Shown here: piece after piece, positions 8,192 through 16,186 of the stretch
Layout: each line of letters opens with the position of its first letter
How positions within the stretch are numbered: the first letter of the stretch is position 1
Source of the DNA: JAAFHZ01 sp964247085
GTDB taxonomy: Bacteria; Cyanobacteriota; Cyanobacteriia; Cyanobacteriales; Chamaesiphonaceae
Direction: 5' to 3'
NCBI GenBank assembly: GCA_964247085.1
Contig: CAXTSX010000012.1
Location: forward strand, 1-64,000
DNA length: 64,000 bases
The notes under the pieces: generated by a model
The model's database searches: none
What the model saw: only the letters and a program-made list of their open reading frames with translations
Told to the model about the DNA's origin: nothing
Translations under genes and position numbers: made by a program

Positions 8192-9160
8192 TTAGTCTCC
8201 AGACACCACCCTAACCAAACCCATCAACAAACACTCCCACACTAACCGAGGCTGCACATAAGCCAACAATTGCTCCCGACCAGCCGTTAGCGCCAATAGC
8301 ATGGCTGGATTTTGGTATTTTTGCCAATAACAATATTGCAGATAATCCAGCAAAGTTAGCTGCACAGAACTCTCCAGCTCTCGATCGATCCACCTTGCCA
8401 ACTTGAGCGCCTGAGATAAAGTCGTGGGCAAATTTTCTAGCTCCAACTTCAACTCACTCGGAATAGTTTGCAGCTGCTCCCACAGATCGATCGCCTGCCC
8501 CGGACTGCCCTGCGCGATCCCAATAACCAACGGATCAGCCACAATCTCAGCCCGACCAGCTGCAGTCAAAATCTCCGTCACCAACGACTGGGGGAGCCGC
8601 TGGAAAGGAACCCGCTGACAGCGCGAAATAATCGTAGGCAACAGAGCAGCACCATCACTAGCCAACAAAATTAAAATCGCTTGTCCGGGCTCCTCCAACG
8701 TCTTCAGTAGGGCATTAGCAGCACCTTCCGCCATCGTCTCGGCCTGTTCAATTACTACCACCGATCGATCGCTGACCATCGGCGGTTGGGCTAAAAACTT
8801 AGTAATTTGGCGAATTTGTTCAATCCGAATCTGCGGTGGCGCTTTCTTTTTTACCCCAGATTCAGCAGCTTCGGTAGCGGATAGTAACTTTCCTTGGTGA
8901 TTGTAAGTCGGCTCAATCCACAACAAATCGGGATGGTTGCCCTGCCGAATTTTCTGACGAGTGCGATCGACTTGCTCCGCTGTTTGATCTTGGCATAGCA
9001 ACATTTCCAGCCAAAATCTGGCCACTAAGCTTTTGCCAATGCCAGCTACCCCCACAAATAAATAGGCCGGAGCAATCCGCTGTTTAGTCACCGCTTGAGT
9101 AAGGAGATCGATCGCCTGAGATTGGCCCAAAACGGCGGTAAAGTAGTCAGGAGTAGTCAA
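8192..9160 (-). CDS. holB: DNA polymerase III subunit delta prime
   Basis: 322 residues from a TTG codon (TTPDYFTAVLGQSQAIDLL). AAA+ clamp-loader features: Walker A GVAGIGKSLVARF (about residues 37-49), a sensor region ANALLKTLEEPGQAILILL (about 148-166), and ISRCQRVPFQRL (about 177-188) with the SRC arginine-finger motif. The Zn-binding cysteines seen in many bacterial clamp loaders are not evident. In the clamp loader, delta prime helps place the beta clamp. It is divergent from the GNAT gene with 82 bases between. Confidence 0.9.
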   Translation of the reverse strand: MTTPDYFTAVLGQSQAIDLLTQAVTKQRIAPAYLFVGVAGIGKSLVARFWLEMLLCQDQTAEQVDRTRQKIRQGNHPDLLWIEPTYNHQGKLLSATEAAESGVKKKAPPQIRIEQIRQITKFLAQPPMVSDRSVVVIEQAETMAEGAANALLKTLEEPGQAILILLASDGAALLPTIISRCQRVPFQRLPQSLVTEILTAAGRAEIVADPLVIGIAQGSPGQAIDLWEQLQTIPSELKLELENLPTTLSQALKLARWIDRELESSVQLTLLDYLQYCYWQKYQNPAMLLALTAGREQLLAYVQPRLVWECLLMGLVRVVSGD

Positions 9161-9242
9161 AGCAGTCTGCTACCTATGGAGTATTTAAGTGTTATGATTT
9201 ACCCACAAAACTTATCACTTTTTTTGACCCTCAACATCTAGC

Positions 9243-9767
9243 ATGGTTTTTTGGAAAGGTCTCTTCAATAGCACAGAGGGCAATAGCTCAGCATCAGCTG
9301 TGGTAAAGACTGTACCCATCCAAATTACTGGCATCAATCCACCTGGTGCCAATCCGATAGTCTTAAGCCTAGACCCAGAGTTAGACATCTATCAACTAGA
9401 AGAACTATGTGATGCGGTGGGTTGGTCGCGGCGACCTCTACGGAAGGTGCGTAAAGCATTACAAAATAGTTTTATCGTAGTATCGATGTGGGAACTCCGA
9501 GGCAGTACCCGCCGTCTGATAGGTTTTGCCCGTGCTACATCTGATGGTGCCTTTAACGCTACTATTTGGGATGTAGTCGTACACCCAGACTTTCAAAGTC
9601 AGCGGATGGGTAAGGCTTTGATGAAATACATGATTAAAAAGATTCGATCGGAAGACATTAGCAATATCACTTTATTTGCCGACCCGCATGTGGTGGGTTT
9701 TTATGGAGGAATGGGCTTTGTCGAGGATCCCGAAGGAATCAAAGGCATGTTTTGGTATCCAGATTAA
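9243..9767 (+). CDS. GNAT family N-acetyltransferase
   Basis: 174 residues. The GNAT core covers about residues 85-165: IWDVVVHPDFQSQRMGKALM contains motif A (V-x-x-x-x-Q-x-x-x-G-x-A for acetyl-CoA pyrophosphate), followed by ITLFADPHVVGFYGGMGF as motif B. The N-terminal 40 residues are variable. It resembles the cyanobacterial/plastid GNAT group related to plant NSI/SNAT enzymes, so protein-lysine or arylalkylamine acetylation is possible. The substrate is not deducible here. Confidence 0.85.
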   Translation: MVFWKGLFNSTEGNSSASAVVKTVPIQITGINPPGANPIVLSLDPELDIYQLEELCDAVGWSRRPLRKVRKALQNSFIVVSMWELRGSTRRLIGFARATSDGAFNATIWDVVVHPDFQSQRMGKALMKYMIKKIRSEDISNITLFADPHVVGFYGGMGFVEDPEGIKGMFWYPD

Positions 9768-9895
9768 CTTAAAATTTGGAATGCAGAGCATTAACTCTTT
9801 AGTTGAAAATGGGAATGCTGAGAATACACCCTGAACGTGAACTAAGATTCACCCCCAGTACCCACGTTCCATAACAATGACTCCGAGGATATTTA

Positions 9896-11293
9896 GTGGA
9901 AGCTAGAAAAGTAGATAATACTCGCCTCAGTTCTAGTAAACGAACTAATCCAGCCATCAGACGGCGACCTAAGCAGAAAAAAAGGTCTACATCTTGGTTG
10001 TGGAAGGGTTTGGCTGTAGTCGGTACTTTGTCTGCCATTGGGGGCGCTTCATTAGGCTCTTTTCTCTCTGCTACACCTTTTTTGCATCGTCAGCTCACGG
10101 CTGCGGAAGCGTCAATTTTTCGTCAGAATAATTCTTTTTCGCGCAGCACTCTGCAAGTGCCAGAAGTTACCCAGCCTGTAAATATTTTGTTATTGGGTAT
10201 TAAAACTAACCTCTCGGATATTCGGACGGGCGATCGCACGGCGCGAAAACAAGCTGGTTACGACGCTGAGTCGGATACTCTGGATGGTTTGTCCGACACC
10301 ATGATGCTGATTCGCTTTGACCCAGTCACCAAAAAGGTGATTGTCTTTGGGATTCCGCGTGATACTAAGGTGGAAGTGAATGGCAAATTTGTCAAAATCA
10401 ATTCGATCGATCAAGAAAGTGGCATTGGCCAGGCCGCCAAGGTAATCAGTACCACCCTGAATGGGGTAGCCATTGATAAGTATGTGCGGATGAATAACTT
10501 TGGCCTAGAAAAACTGATTGATGCCCTGGGCGGAGTTACCTTAACTGTTCCCAAGGATATGAAGTATCAAGATGATTCTCAGCATTTTTATGTCAATCTT
10601 AAGGCTGGTAAGCAGCAGCTCGATGGCAATAAGCTATTAGGATTTTTACGTTTTCGGAAGGATGCTGATGGCGATTTAGGCCGGATGCAGCGTCAGCAAA
10701 TTGCGATCAAAGCGATGCTGGAGCAATGGGTGAACCCCATGAACGTCGCTCGGGTACCCCAGCTGATGTCGATCGTCCGGTCTCATGTGGATACTAACTT
10801 AAACGTCGAAGAAATTATTGCTCTGGCCGGATTTGCCAATGGACCAGCTAAAGGCCATACCCAAATGATGCGGATGCCGGGGGATTACAATGGCGATGGT
10901 CGCCACGGTACCAGCTATTGGTTGCCAGATGATGCAGGCATTAAGAGCAAGATGGCTCAGTATTTTGGACATGGTGAAGTTGACAATACCCCTATTCCCA
11001 TTGAAAAACTGCGGATCAGGGTGCAAGATACCGGCTACTATCCAGATGCTACCCAGCGTTTTCTGAAAACTCTCGAAAAAGCTGGTTACAAACATATTAG
11101 TCTCGATCGCAACCCCAAAGCCCTCAAAGAAAATCTGGATACGACTCAAATTAATGTTCAGTATGGCGGGCCAGTGGCCGGTGAGCTAATCAAAGAAAAA
11201 ATTGGGGTCGGAGCCGTAGAAGTGGACACCTCCGGTGACTTGTATGCGGACATTACCATCAAACTTGGGAAGGACTGGTCAACGAAAAAGTAG
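9896..11293 (+). CDS. LytR-CpsA-Psr (LCP) family protein
   Basis: 465 residues from GTG, with CCGAGGAT just upstream as a ribosome site. A basic N-terminus (RRRPKQKKRSTSW) precedes one transmembrane helix (about residues 38-60), so the rest lies outside the plasma membrane. The LCP catalytic domain (about 95-290) shows NILLLGI, SDTMMLIRFDP, GIPRDTKVEV, and LLGFLRFRKDADGDLGRMQRQQ with the conserved Arg/Asp set. A C-terminal LytR_C domain follows (about 370-460). LCP proteins transfer lipid-linked glycopolymers to peptidoglycan or other acceptors. First gene of a four-gene plus-strand run. Confidence 0.9.
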   Translation: MEARKVDNTRLSSSKRTNPAIRRRPKQKKRSTSWLWKGLAVVGTLSAIGGASLGSFLSATPFLHRQLTAAEASIFRQNNSFSRSTLQVPEVTQPVNILLLGIKTNLSDIRTGDRTARKQAGYDAESDTLDGLSDTMMLIRFDPVTKKVIVFGIPRDTKVEVNGKFVKINSIDQESGIGQAAKVISTTLNGVAIDKYVRMNNFGLEKLIDALGGVTLTVPKDMKYQDDSQHFYVNLKAGKQQLDGNKLLGFLRFRKDADGDLGRMQRQQIAIKAMLEQWVNPMNVARVPQLMSIVRSHVDTNLNVEEIIALAGFANGPAKGHTQMMRMPGDYNGDGRHGTSYWLPDDAGIKSKMAQYFGHGEVDNTPIPIEKLRIRVQDTGYYPDATQRFLKTLEKAGYKHISLDRNPKALKENLDTTQINVQYGGPVAGELIKEKIGVGAVEVDTSGDLYADITIKLGKDWSTKK

Positions 11294-11326
11294 GTTATCT
11301 TACGAACAGTTTTGGATATTTTGGGC

Positions 11327-11878
11327 ATGACTGTTCTACAAACTTTTCGGATTTCGCCACTGATCAGAATTACTCTGACTTTTTTGTACATTGCTCTACT
11401 ATTGCCGCTGCCTTTTTTGGCGCAGATGACCGGTGGAGCTTCGCCGCAGCTGATGGTGGTGGGGGCTGTCGGCGGCTTCATTCTGCTCCAAGGGGCTTTG
11501 AGTCAACGAGTAGTAACGGACGATCGACAGATTCAAGTGTGTTATCCCTGGTGGGTACCATCGTTGTTAGTGACCAGTTGGTCATTGCCTTGGCCAAATG
11601 TGGTAGCTTTGAAAGCGCGTTCTACTGGCCAGGGTGGTTTAGTTTATTACTTTATGGATAAATCCCAGCAGGGATATTTGTTACCAATGCGGGTGGCGGG
11701 ATTTAATCGATTAGTAGAAATTGTTCAATCCCAGACCAGTGTTGACACTCAAGATGTGCGCCCCTTGGCTCAACCCTGGATGTATTTTATTCTGCTGGGG
11801 GTGACGGCTTTGCTGCTGCTAGTGGATGTTTGGGCAATTTGGACAGCTATAACTCAGGGATTGGCCGTCACTGGATGA
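11327..11878 (+). CDS. Conserved membrane protein, unknown function
   Basis: About 183 residues from ATG (TVLQTFRISPLIRI); a TTG start at 11312 is also possible. Two N-terminal hydrophobic helices (TLTFLYIALLLPLPFL and LMVVGAVGGFILLQGAL) are followed by a soluble stretch of about 95 residues with a PH-like beta pattern (VVTDDRQIQVCYPWW...LPWPNVVALKA). A C-terminal helix (WMYFILLGVTALLLLVDVWAIW) ends the protein. The layout resembles bacterial PH-domain membrane proteins. It starts 33 bases after the LCP gene and precedes the nitroreductase gene by 39 bases. Confidence 0.6.
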   Translation: MTVLQTFRISPLIRITLTFLYIALLLPLPFLAQMTGGASPQLMVVGAVGGFILLQGALSQRVVTDDRQIQVCYPWWVPSLLVTSWSLPWPNVVALKARSTGQGGLVYYFMDKSQQGYLLPMRVAGFNRLVEIVQSQTSVDTQDVRPLAQPWMYFILLGVTALLLLVDVWAIWTAITQGLAVTG

Positions 11879-11917
11879 TAAGCTGAAAGAGACTAGCAGT
11901 TTTAGCCCCCTGTTCCT

Positions 11918-13429
11918 ATGACGGAATCCTTTGTCCAACATTATCATCAGCGGACTAAATACGACCCCGAAACCATCTCCAGTAAGAATACTGGGTTGGA
12001 TTGGAGTAGACAGCCTTCTTCTTATAAAGAATATAAAATTGGCGCTAGCTTTGACCTGAAGTCTTATTTGCAAGAAGAAAGTACCACAGCCTCCGATCAA
12101 TGGTGGAAGCGACTCTCCCTGTTTTTACTTTGTAGTTATGGCTTAACGGCCAAAATTCCGACAACTGTCGCCCCCATTTATCTGCGATCGGCTCCCTCGG
12201 CTGGCGGTTTATATCCCGCCGAAATTTATCTAATTTCTCAGGGTACTAAACTATTAAAACCAGGCTTGTATAGCTATCAGCCTAAAGATCATTCTTTGAT
12301 CCATTTTTGGGAAAGTGATGTCTGGCCTGCTCTCCAAGCAGCTTGCTTTCAGTATCCACTGCTGATTGAGACCGATTTGGTGCTAGTGACCACCGCTGTT
12401 TTTAATCGATCGGCTTGGCGTTATCAAGATCGCGCTTATCGGCGAATTTGCTTAGATACTGGTCATTTGTTGGGTAATTTAGAACTAGCCGGAGCGATTA
12501 ATGGTTTTCGTCCCTATTTGGTGGGGGGATTTATTGATCGATCGCTAGATGACTTACTGTATCTAGATAGCAATCAAGAGGGGACTACGGCGGTGATGCC
12601 CTTGGTAGACTTAGAAGGCGAATTACCGATAGTCTCCACCATTTCCTCGGCCTGGCCGGCTCTGACCAGCTCAGAATATCCGGATTTACCGGATGGTGAG
12701 TTGTTAGCTTACTGCCATGAAATCACTAGAATTGACGCCGATCAGCAGCCATCACCGCCTAGAAAAAGTAGTAACCAATCGGCTGATAAATATAATTTCC
12801 CTTTTTGTTTAAAGCTTTCGACGGTGACACCGCCGATTCTGTGGCAAGATAATACCTTTTTAGATGGTCTAGAAGATACGATGCTCAAGCGTCGATCAAC
12901 CAGAAGTTATACCGGCACCAACCTGGGATTCGATCAATTAAAAGCAATTTTAGACTTTACTTATCAACCCCAACACTATGGCGATTGTGGTTTAGATGAA
13001 ATTCCCGACTACTTTGACTTGAGCTTAATTCAAAGCTTTATTGCCGTTTCGGGCATCAACGGTTTGGAGGAAGGCTGCTACTATTACGCCCCCGAAACCC
13101 AAGAATTGCGGCAAATTCGTTTCAAAAACTTCCGGCGGGAACTGCATTATCTCTGTTTAGGTCAAGAACTGGGTCGGGACGCGGCAGCTGTAATATTCCA
13201 TACGGCAGATTTGAGCCAAGCAATCGATCGTTATGGTGATCGCGCTTACCGTTATTTGCATTTAGATGCTGGACACTTAGGACAGCGCCTCAATCTAGCA
13301 GCGATCCGTCTGGGATTAGGAGTAAGCGGCATTGCCGGTTTCTTTGACGATCAGGTTAATGAAGTACTGGGCATTCCTACTGATGAAGCAGTATTATATA
13401 TTACGACCCTTGGACAACCCACCGCTTAG
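11918..13429 (+). CDS. SagB/ThcOx-type double nitroreductase-fold protein
   Basis: 503 residues with two nitroreductase-like (FMN-binding) halves. The first (about residues 80-250) has RSAPSAGGLYPAEIYLIS and DTGHLLGNLELAGAINGF. The second (about 320-500) has MLKRRSTRSYTGTNL, then AVSGINGLEEGCYYYAPE and LDAGHLGQRLNLAA. This tandem form is known as the SagB-type dehydrogenase domain, used in azole formation on ribosomal peptides, but stand-alone members of unknown role are common in cyanobacteria. No precursor peptide or YcaO cyclase gene is seen nearby, so a RiPP role is not supported. Confidence 0.8.
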   Translation: MTESFVQHYHQRTKYDPETISSKNTGLDWSRQPSSYKEYKIGASFDLKSYLQEESTTASDQWWKRLSLFLLCSYGLTAKIPTTVAPIYLRSAPSAGGLYPAEIYLISQGTKLLKPGLYSYQPKDHSLIHFWESDVWPALQAACFQYPLLIETDLVLVTTAVFNRSAWRYQDRAYRRICLDTGHLLGNLELAGAINGFRPYLVGGFIDRSLDDLLYLDSNQEGTTAVMPLVDLEGELPIVSTISSAWPALTSSEYPDLPDGELLAYCHEITRIDADQQPSPPRKSSNQSADKYNFPFCLKLSTVTPPILWQDNTFLDGLEDTMLKRRSTRSYTGTNLGFDQLKAILDFTYQPQHYGDCGLDEIPDYFDLSLIQSFIAVSGINGLEEGCYYYAPETQELRQIRFKNFRRELHYLCLGQELGRDAAAVIFHTADLSQAIDRYGDRAYRYLHLDAGHLGQRLNLAAIRLGLGVSGIAGFFDDQVNEVLGIPTDEAVLYITTLGQPTA

Positions 13430-13441
13430 CACAATTCCACT

Positions 13442-14362
13442 ATGAGCAACGTGAAGAGATTTTTTTGGTTGACGTTGGGTTTGGGCTTATATGTATGGCA
13501 TACCCAAGGTAAGACGATCGGCGAGAATATCAAGTTATCCAAATATCAGCCCCCGCCACGCATTGCTCAACTGGCTCAATCTACGCGCATGACCGAACAA
13601 GGTCAGCGCTTATTTTATCTAACTAATCCCCAGATTGAACCCAAAGGATCGGGCTTAATTCCTTGCAAAAAGTCTAGTTTCACAGATAAAAATAATGACA
13701 ATACGAATACTCTAGGCTGTTATATTCCAGCCAAGGGTATTTTTATCTTGGAAGTCAATGACCAGCGTCTACACGGCGTGATGGAAACTACGGCTGCTCA
13801 CGAAATGCTCCATGCGGCTTACCATGAGCTATCTGATTCCGAGCAAGATGCCCTCAATATCCAGCTGTTAGAAGCTTTTGACCAGTCGAAAGACTCCGGA
13901 CTACGGAAGCTCGTCGGTATTTATCGGCAGCGTGACCCCAAAGTTGTCAGTAACGAGCTGCATTCACTTTTGGGTACCAAAGTGCCCAATCTGAGCCCAG
14001 CCCTGGAAAAACACTACCAAAAATATTTTAAAGATCGATCGGCCGTCGTCGCACTTTCTAAAAACTACGAACAAGCTTTTACCCAATTTGAAACCAAAGC
14101 CCAACAACTGGAACGGCAGTTACTAGCATTGAAAGCTAGCCTCGAACGCTTGGAAAGTCGAGCCAAAGAACACCGCACCACACTCGATCGCCTGGATCCC
14201 CGGAAGAGCGATGAATATAATCAACAGGTGAATACTTACAATCAGTTTGTGCGCGAAATCAATCAACAGTCTCAGGCCTATAACCAGATACTGCATAGTT
14301 ATAGGTCGTTATCGGCAGAAGAGAAGTCTTTGAACAATGCGCTGACTAGTGGTGCGCCTTAA
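13442..14362 (+). CDS. Putative zinc metallopeptidase-like protein with coiled coil
   Basis: 306 residues. The N-terminus carries a hydrophobic segment (FFWLTLGLGLYVWH), a likely membrane anchor or signal. About residues 115-135 hold AAHEMLHAAYHELSD, an HExxH zinc-peptidase motif (His-Glu-x-x-His) with a helical context. Cysteines at about 77 and 94 lie before it. The C-terminal 100 residues are a long coiled coil (QLERQLLALKASLERLESRAKEHR split by short turns). No named family was recognised. It lies 12 bases after the double nitroreductase gene, suggesting co-transcription; the third zinc ligand could not be located. Confidence 0.55.
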   Translation: MSNVKRFFWLTLGLGLYVWHTQGKTIGENIKLSKYQPPPRIAQLAQSTRMTEQGQRLFYLTNPQIEPKGSGLIPCKKSSFTDKNNDNTNTLGCYIPAKGIFILEVNDQRLHGVMETTAAHEMLHAAYHELSDSEQDALNIQLLEAFDQSKDSGLRKLVGIYRQRDPKVVSNELHSLLGTKVPNLSPALEKHYQKYFKDRSAVVALSKNYEQAFTQFETKAQQLERQLLALKASLERLESRAKEHRTTLDRLDPRKSDEYNQQVNTYNQFVREINQQSQAYNQILHSYRSLSAEEKSLNNALTSGAP

Positions 14363-14368
14363 TCTGAA

Positions 14369-15130
14369 TTAATTTTGCAGGATATCGCCTGGTTGCAGCA
14401 ATTTCCCGACTTCAGTCGCTGGGATTTTGGTATTGACTGCGGCTCGGTAAAAATGATTAAACAGGCTGAGCTTTGTCCAGGCCGGGAGGGTGATCGATCG
14501 CTGCTGGCTAAAAACTTTCTGGAACTGTTTGTTGGGTATGCCAGTAAAAGAGTCGCGGGTAGGCACCACACACCTTTGACAGGGGTTGATGCCGATTATT
14601 TTCACCTCTCCTAACTGAAATGATGATCGGTCAAAGAGCCGGTCTTCTTCAAAAGCCCTCAACCCGTCTAATTCAATATTGGTGCGCAGTCTGCGGCGCA
14701 CTTCGGCTACATCCAAATCTGGATACCAGCTGGCGATCGATTCCAAGGTAGCGGTGCTAATAATTGTTGGTCCTGGCGACGTGGTGTCATCCGGGAAACC
14801 AATTTCGGTATTTTCGATCAGTTGAGTGGCGAAGCCAAAATGGTTACTCAGCCAGTCAGCGAGAGCGCTGTTGTCGGTGGCGATCTGAAATTCGGTGGTG
14901 GGTCGGTGGGGGGCGGCTAATTCCACTGTTTCGGCGGCTAAATCAAACTGCGCCCGAATTTGCTGAACCTGGGGATATTTTTTGCCATTCACAAACTTGC
15001 CCTGACGGTCAGTAATTGCCCAACGTCGATCATCGGCTAAAGAACCACCCGATGCGATCGAGGCTGTCTCCACCATTACTCCGTCCAAAGACTTAATCGG
15101 AAAAATCCAAATACTGCTAATTGTGGCCAT
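14369..15130 (-). CDS. MOSC domain-containing protein
   Basis: 253 residues. The N-terminal MOSC_N beta-barrel (ISSIWIFPIKSLDGVMVE, about residues 4-21) is followed by the MOSC domain (about 110-250) with GINPCQRCVVPTRDSFTG, the conserved Cys region that in the family carries sulfur for molybdenum-cofactor chemistry. Related proteins include mARC-type N-hydroxylated-compound reductases and YcbX. No electron-transfer domain is attached. It converges with the metallopeptidase-like gene, 6 bases apart, and sits just upstream of tRNA-Arg on the other strand. Confidence 0.85.
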   Translation of the reverse strand: MATISSIWIFPIKSLDGVMVETASIASGGSLADDRRWAITDRQGKFVNGKKYPQVQQIRAQFDLAAETVELAAPHRPTTEFQIATDNSALADWLSNHFGFATQLIENTEIGFPDDTTSPGPTIISTATLESIASWYPDLDVAEVRRRLRTNIELDGLRAFEEDRLFDRSSFQLGEVKIIGINPCQRCVVPTRDSFTGIPNKQFQKVFSQQRSITLPAWTKLSLFNHFYRAAVNTKIPATEVGKLLQPGDILQN

Positions 15131-15171
15131 AGCTTTAACTTTTGTTGGTGCTGGGGTAAGATAGAGGACGC

Positions 15172-15245
15172 GGGTGAATAGCTCAGCCGGATAGAGCAGC
15201 TACCTTCTAAGTAGCTGGTCGGGGGTTCGAGTCCCTCTTCACCCA
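15172..15245 (+). tRNA. tRNA-Arg (anticodon TCT)
   Basis: A complete cloverleaf. Acceptor arms GGGTGAA (15172-15178) and TTCACCC (15238-15244) pair, with discriminator A at 15245. D arm GCTC...GAGC lies within 15181-15197. The anticodon stem GCTAC/GTAGC encloses the loop CTTCTAA with anticodon TCT (15206-15208). T arm GGGGG-TTCGAGT-CCCTC spans 15221-15237. The 3' CCA is not encoded: the sequence continues TTG after the discriminator. It reads AGA codons and probably AGG by wobble. Confidence 0.95.
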
Positions 15246-15290
15246 TTGTTTGCCTAGCATTATCTTAAATAACTTAGAACTCTTGCTCCT

Positions 15291-15323
15291 TCTTCCAGAC
15301 TTGGGAGAGGGTTGGGGTGAGGG
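15291..15323. repeat. Partial copy of the CCAGACTTGGGAGA repeat
   Basis: Contains CCAGACTTGGGAGA followed by a G-rich run ending GGTGAGGG, matching the right half of the longer palindrome at 21146-21201. The left half here is degenerate (TGCTCCTTCTT). It lies in the spacer downstream of the tRNA. This type of C-rich/G-rich interspersed palindrome is common in cyanobacterial genomes. Confidence 0.6.
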
Positions 15324-15412
15324 AAATTTCAGATCTAATTTACCTAAGCTTCCCTGGCTTTCTAGATTCTAGACTGCTGGTTTAGATTTTTAGGCCGTGA
15401 TGCTTACCGAAT

Positions 15413-15453
15413 AATATCAAACCCATTAACTAGTAGATAATAGGTTTGATATT
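15413..15453. repeat. Inverted repeat in the tRNA-rbp spacer
   Basis: Arms AATATCAAACC (15413-15423) and GGTTTGATATT (15443-15453) are perfect 11-bp complements around a 19-base loop. The element lies about 60 bases upstream of the likely rbp promoter. Without a T-run it is not a typical terminator. The rest of 15246-15649 holds the partial repeat and the rbp leader, with no gene seen. Confidence 0.55.
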
Positions 15454-15491
15454 CTGAATCACTATGATATGAATTACTGATGACTAAAATA

Positions 15492-15520
15492 GTTTTTTGA
15501 AAAGTGCAAAGTGCTATAAT
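15492..15520 (+). promoter_or_regulatory. Likely sigma70-type promoter of the RRM gene
   Basis: TATAAT at 15515-15520 is a perfect -10 hexamer. The -35 region is weak (a T-run at 15492-15498). Transcription from about 15527 would give a leader of roughly 120 bases before the ATG at 15650, as is usual for cold-responsive rbp genes. The start site itself is inferred. Confidence 0.5.
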
Positions 15521-15649
15521 TGCTGACGTTAAGAGTATGTATCGGTTAAATTGTTTGTTTTTAGTATTGACGAGTTTTTTACGTTCTGCATTGGCAGCCT
15601 TCTCTCCGAAATCCCACTCTCTACACCATTCTGATTTTGGAGAAAATAT

Positions 15650-15958
15650 ATGTCAATTTATGTAGGTAACCTATCCTATGAGGTTAAAGAAGCTGATCTG
15701 AGCGCTGTTTTTGCAGAGTATGGATCGGTTAAGCGGGTTCAGTTGCCCACTGACCGTGAAACTGGCCGTATGCGCGGTTTTGGTTTCGTGGAAATGAGCA
15801 CAGATGCTGAAGAAGATGCTGCTATCACTGCTCTAGACGGAGCTGAGTGGATGGGTCGCGACTTGAAAGTAAATAAGGCTAAGCCTCGTGAAGACCGAGG
15901 TTCTGGTGGTGGCGATCGCCGTGGTGGCGGTGGCGGCGGTTTTAACCGTAACTACTAA
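15650..15958 (+). CDS. RRM RNA-binding protein, cyanobacterial Rbp type
   Basis: 102 residues. One RRM at about residues 1-80 with RNP2 IYVGNL (3-8) and RNP1 RGFGFVEM (about 42-49), then a short Arg/Gly tail (GGGDRRGGGGGGFNRNY). This matches the cold-induced, glycine-tailed class of cyanobacterial Rbp proteins, thought to act in RNA metabolism and mRNA localisation. GGAG lies 7 bases before the ATG. The gene has a long untranslated leader and its own terminator at 16025-16053, so it is monocistronic. Confidence 0.93.
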   Translation: MSIYVGNLSYEVKEADLSAVFAEYGSVKRVQLPTDRETGRMRGFGFVEMSTDAEEDAAITALDGAEWMGRDLKVNKAKPREDRGSGGGDRRGGGGGGFNRNY

Positions 15959-16024
15959 GAAAATGCTTTTACTCTGAGATAATTTGTTGGCCTCGGCTGA
16001 GAATTATCTAGACTTAAACGAATG

Positions 16025-16053
16025 GCTCAAGCGAATCATGCTTGGGCTTTTTT
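16025..16053 (+). terminator. Rho-independent terminator of the RRM gene
   Basis: Stem GCTCAAGC (16025-16032) pairs with GCTTGGGC (16040-16047, one G-T pair) around a 7-base loop, followed by six T residues at 16048-16053. Confidence 0.85.
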
Positions 16054-16186
16054 GTATTTAAAATTTGTATTGGAAAATACTTTTTTGATCAGCGTTCTGT
16101 CGAAGTAATCAATGAGTTAAGTGCAAACTCGGCGATAGCTAGCAATTTTGTTAAGATAAAGCCATTGCAATCTGTTTTAGAAAGAT

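Noticed and set aside
11918..13429. RiPP azole cluster around the SagB-type protein
   Set aside because: No YcaO cyclase, precursor peptide or protease of that kind lies nearby.
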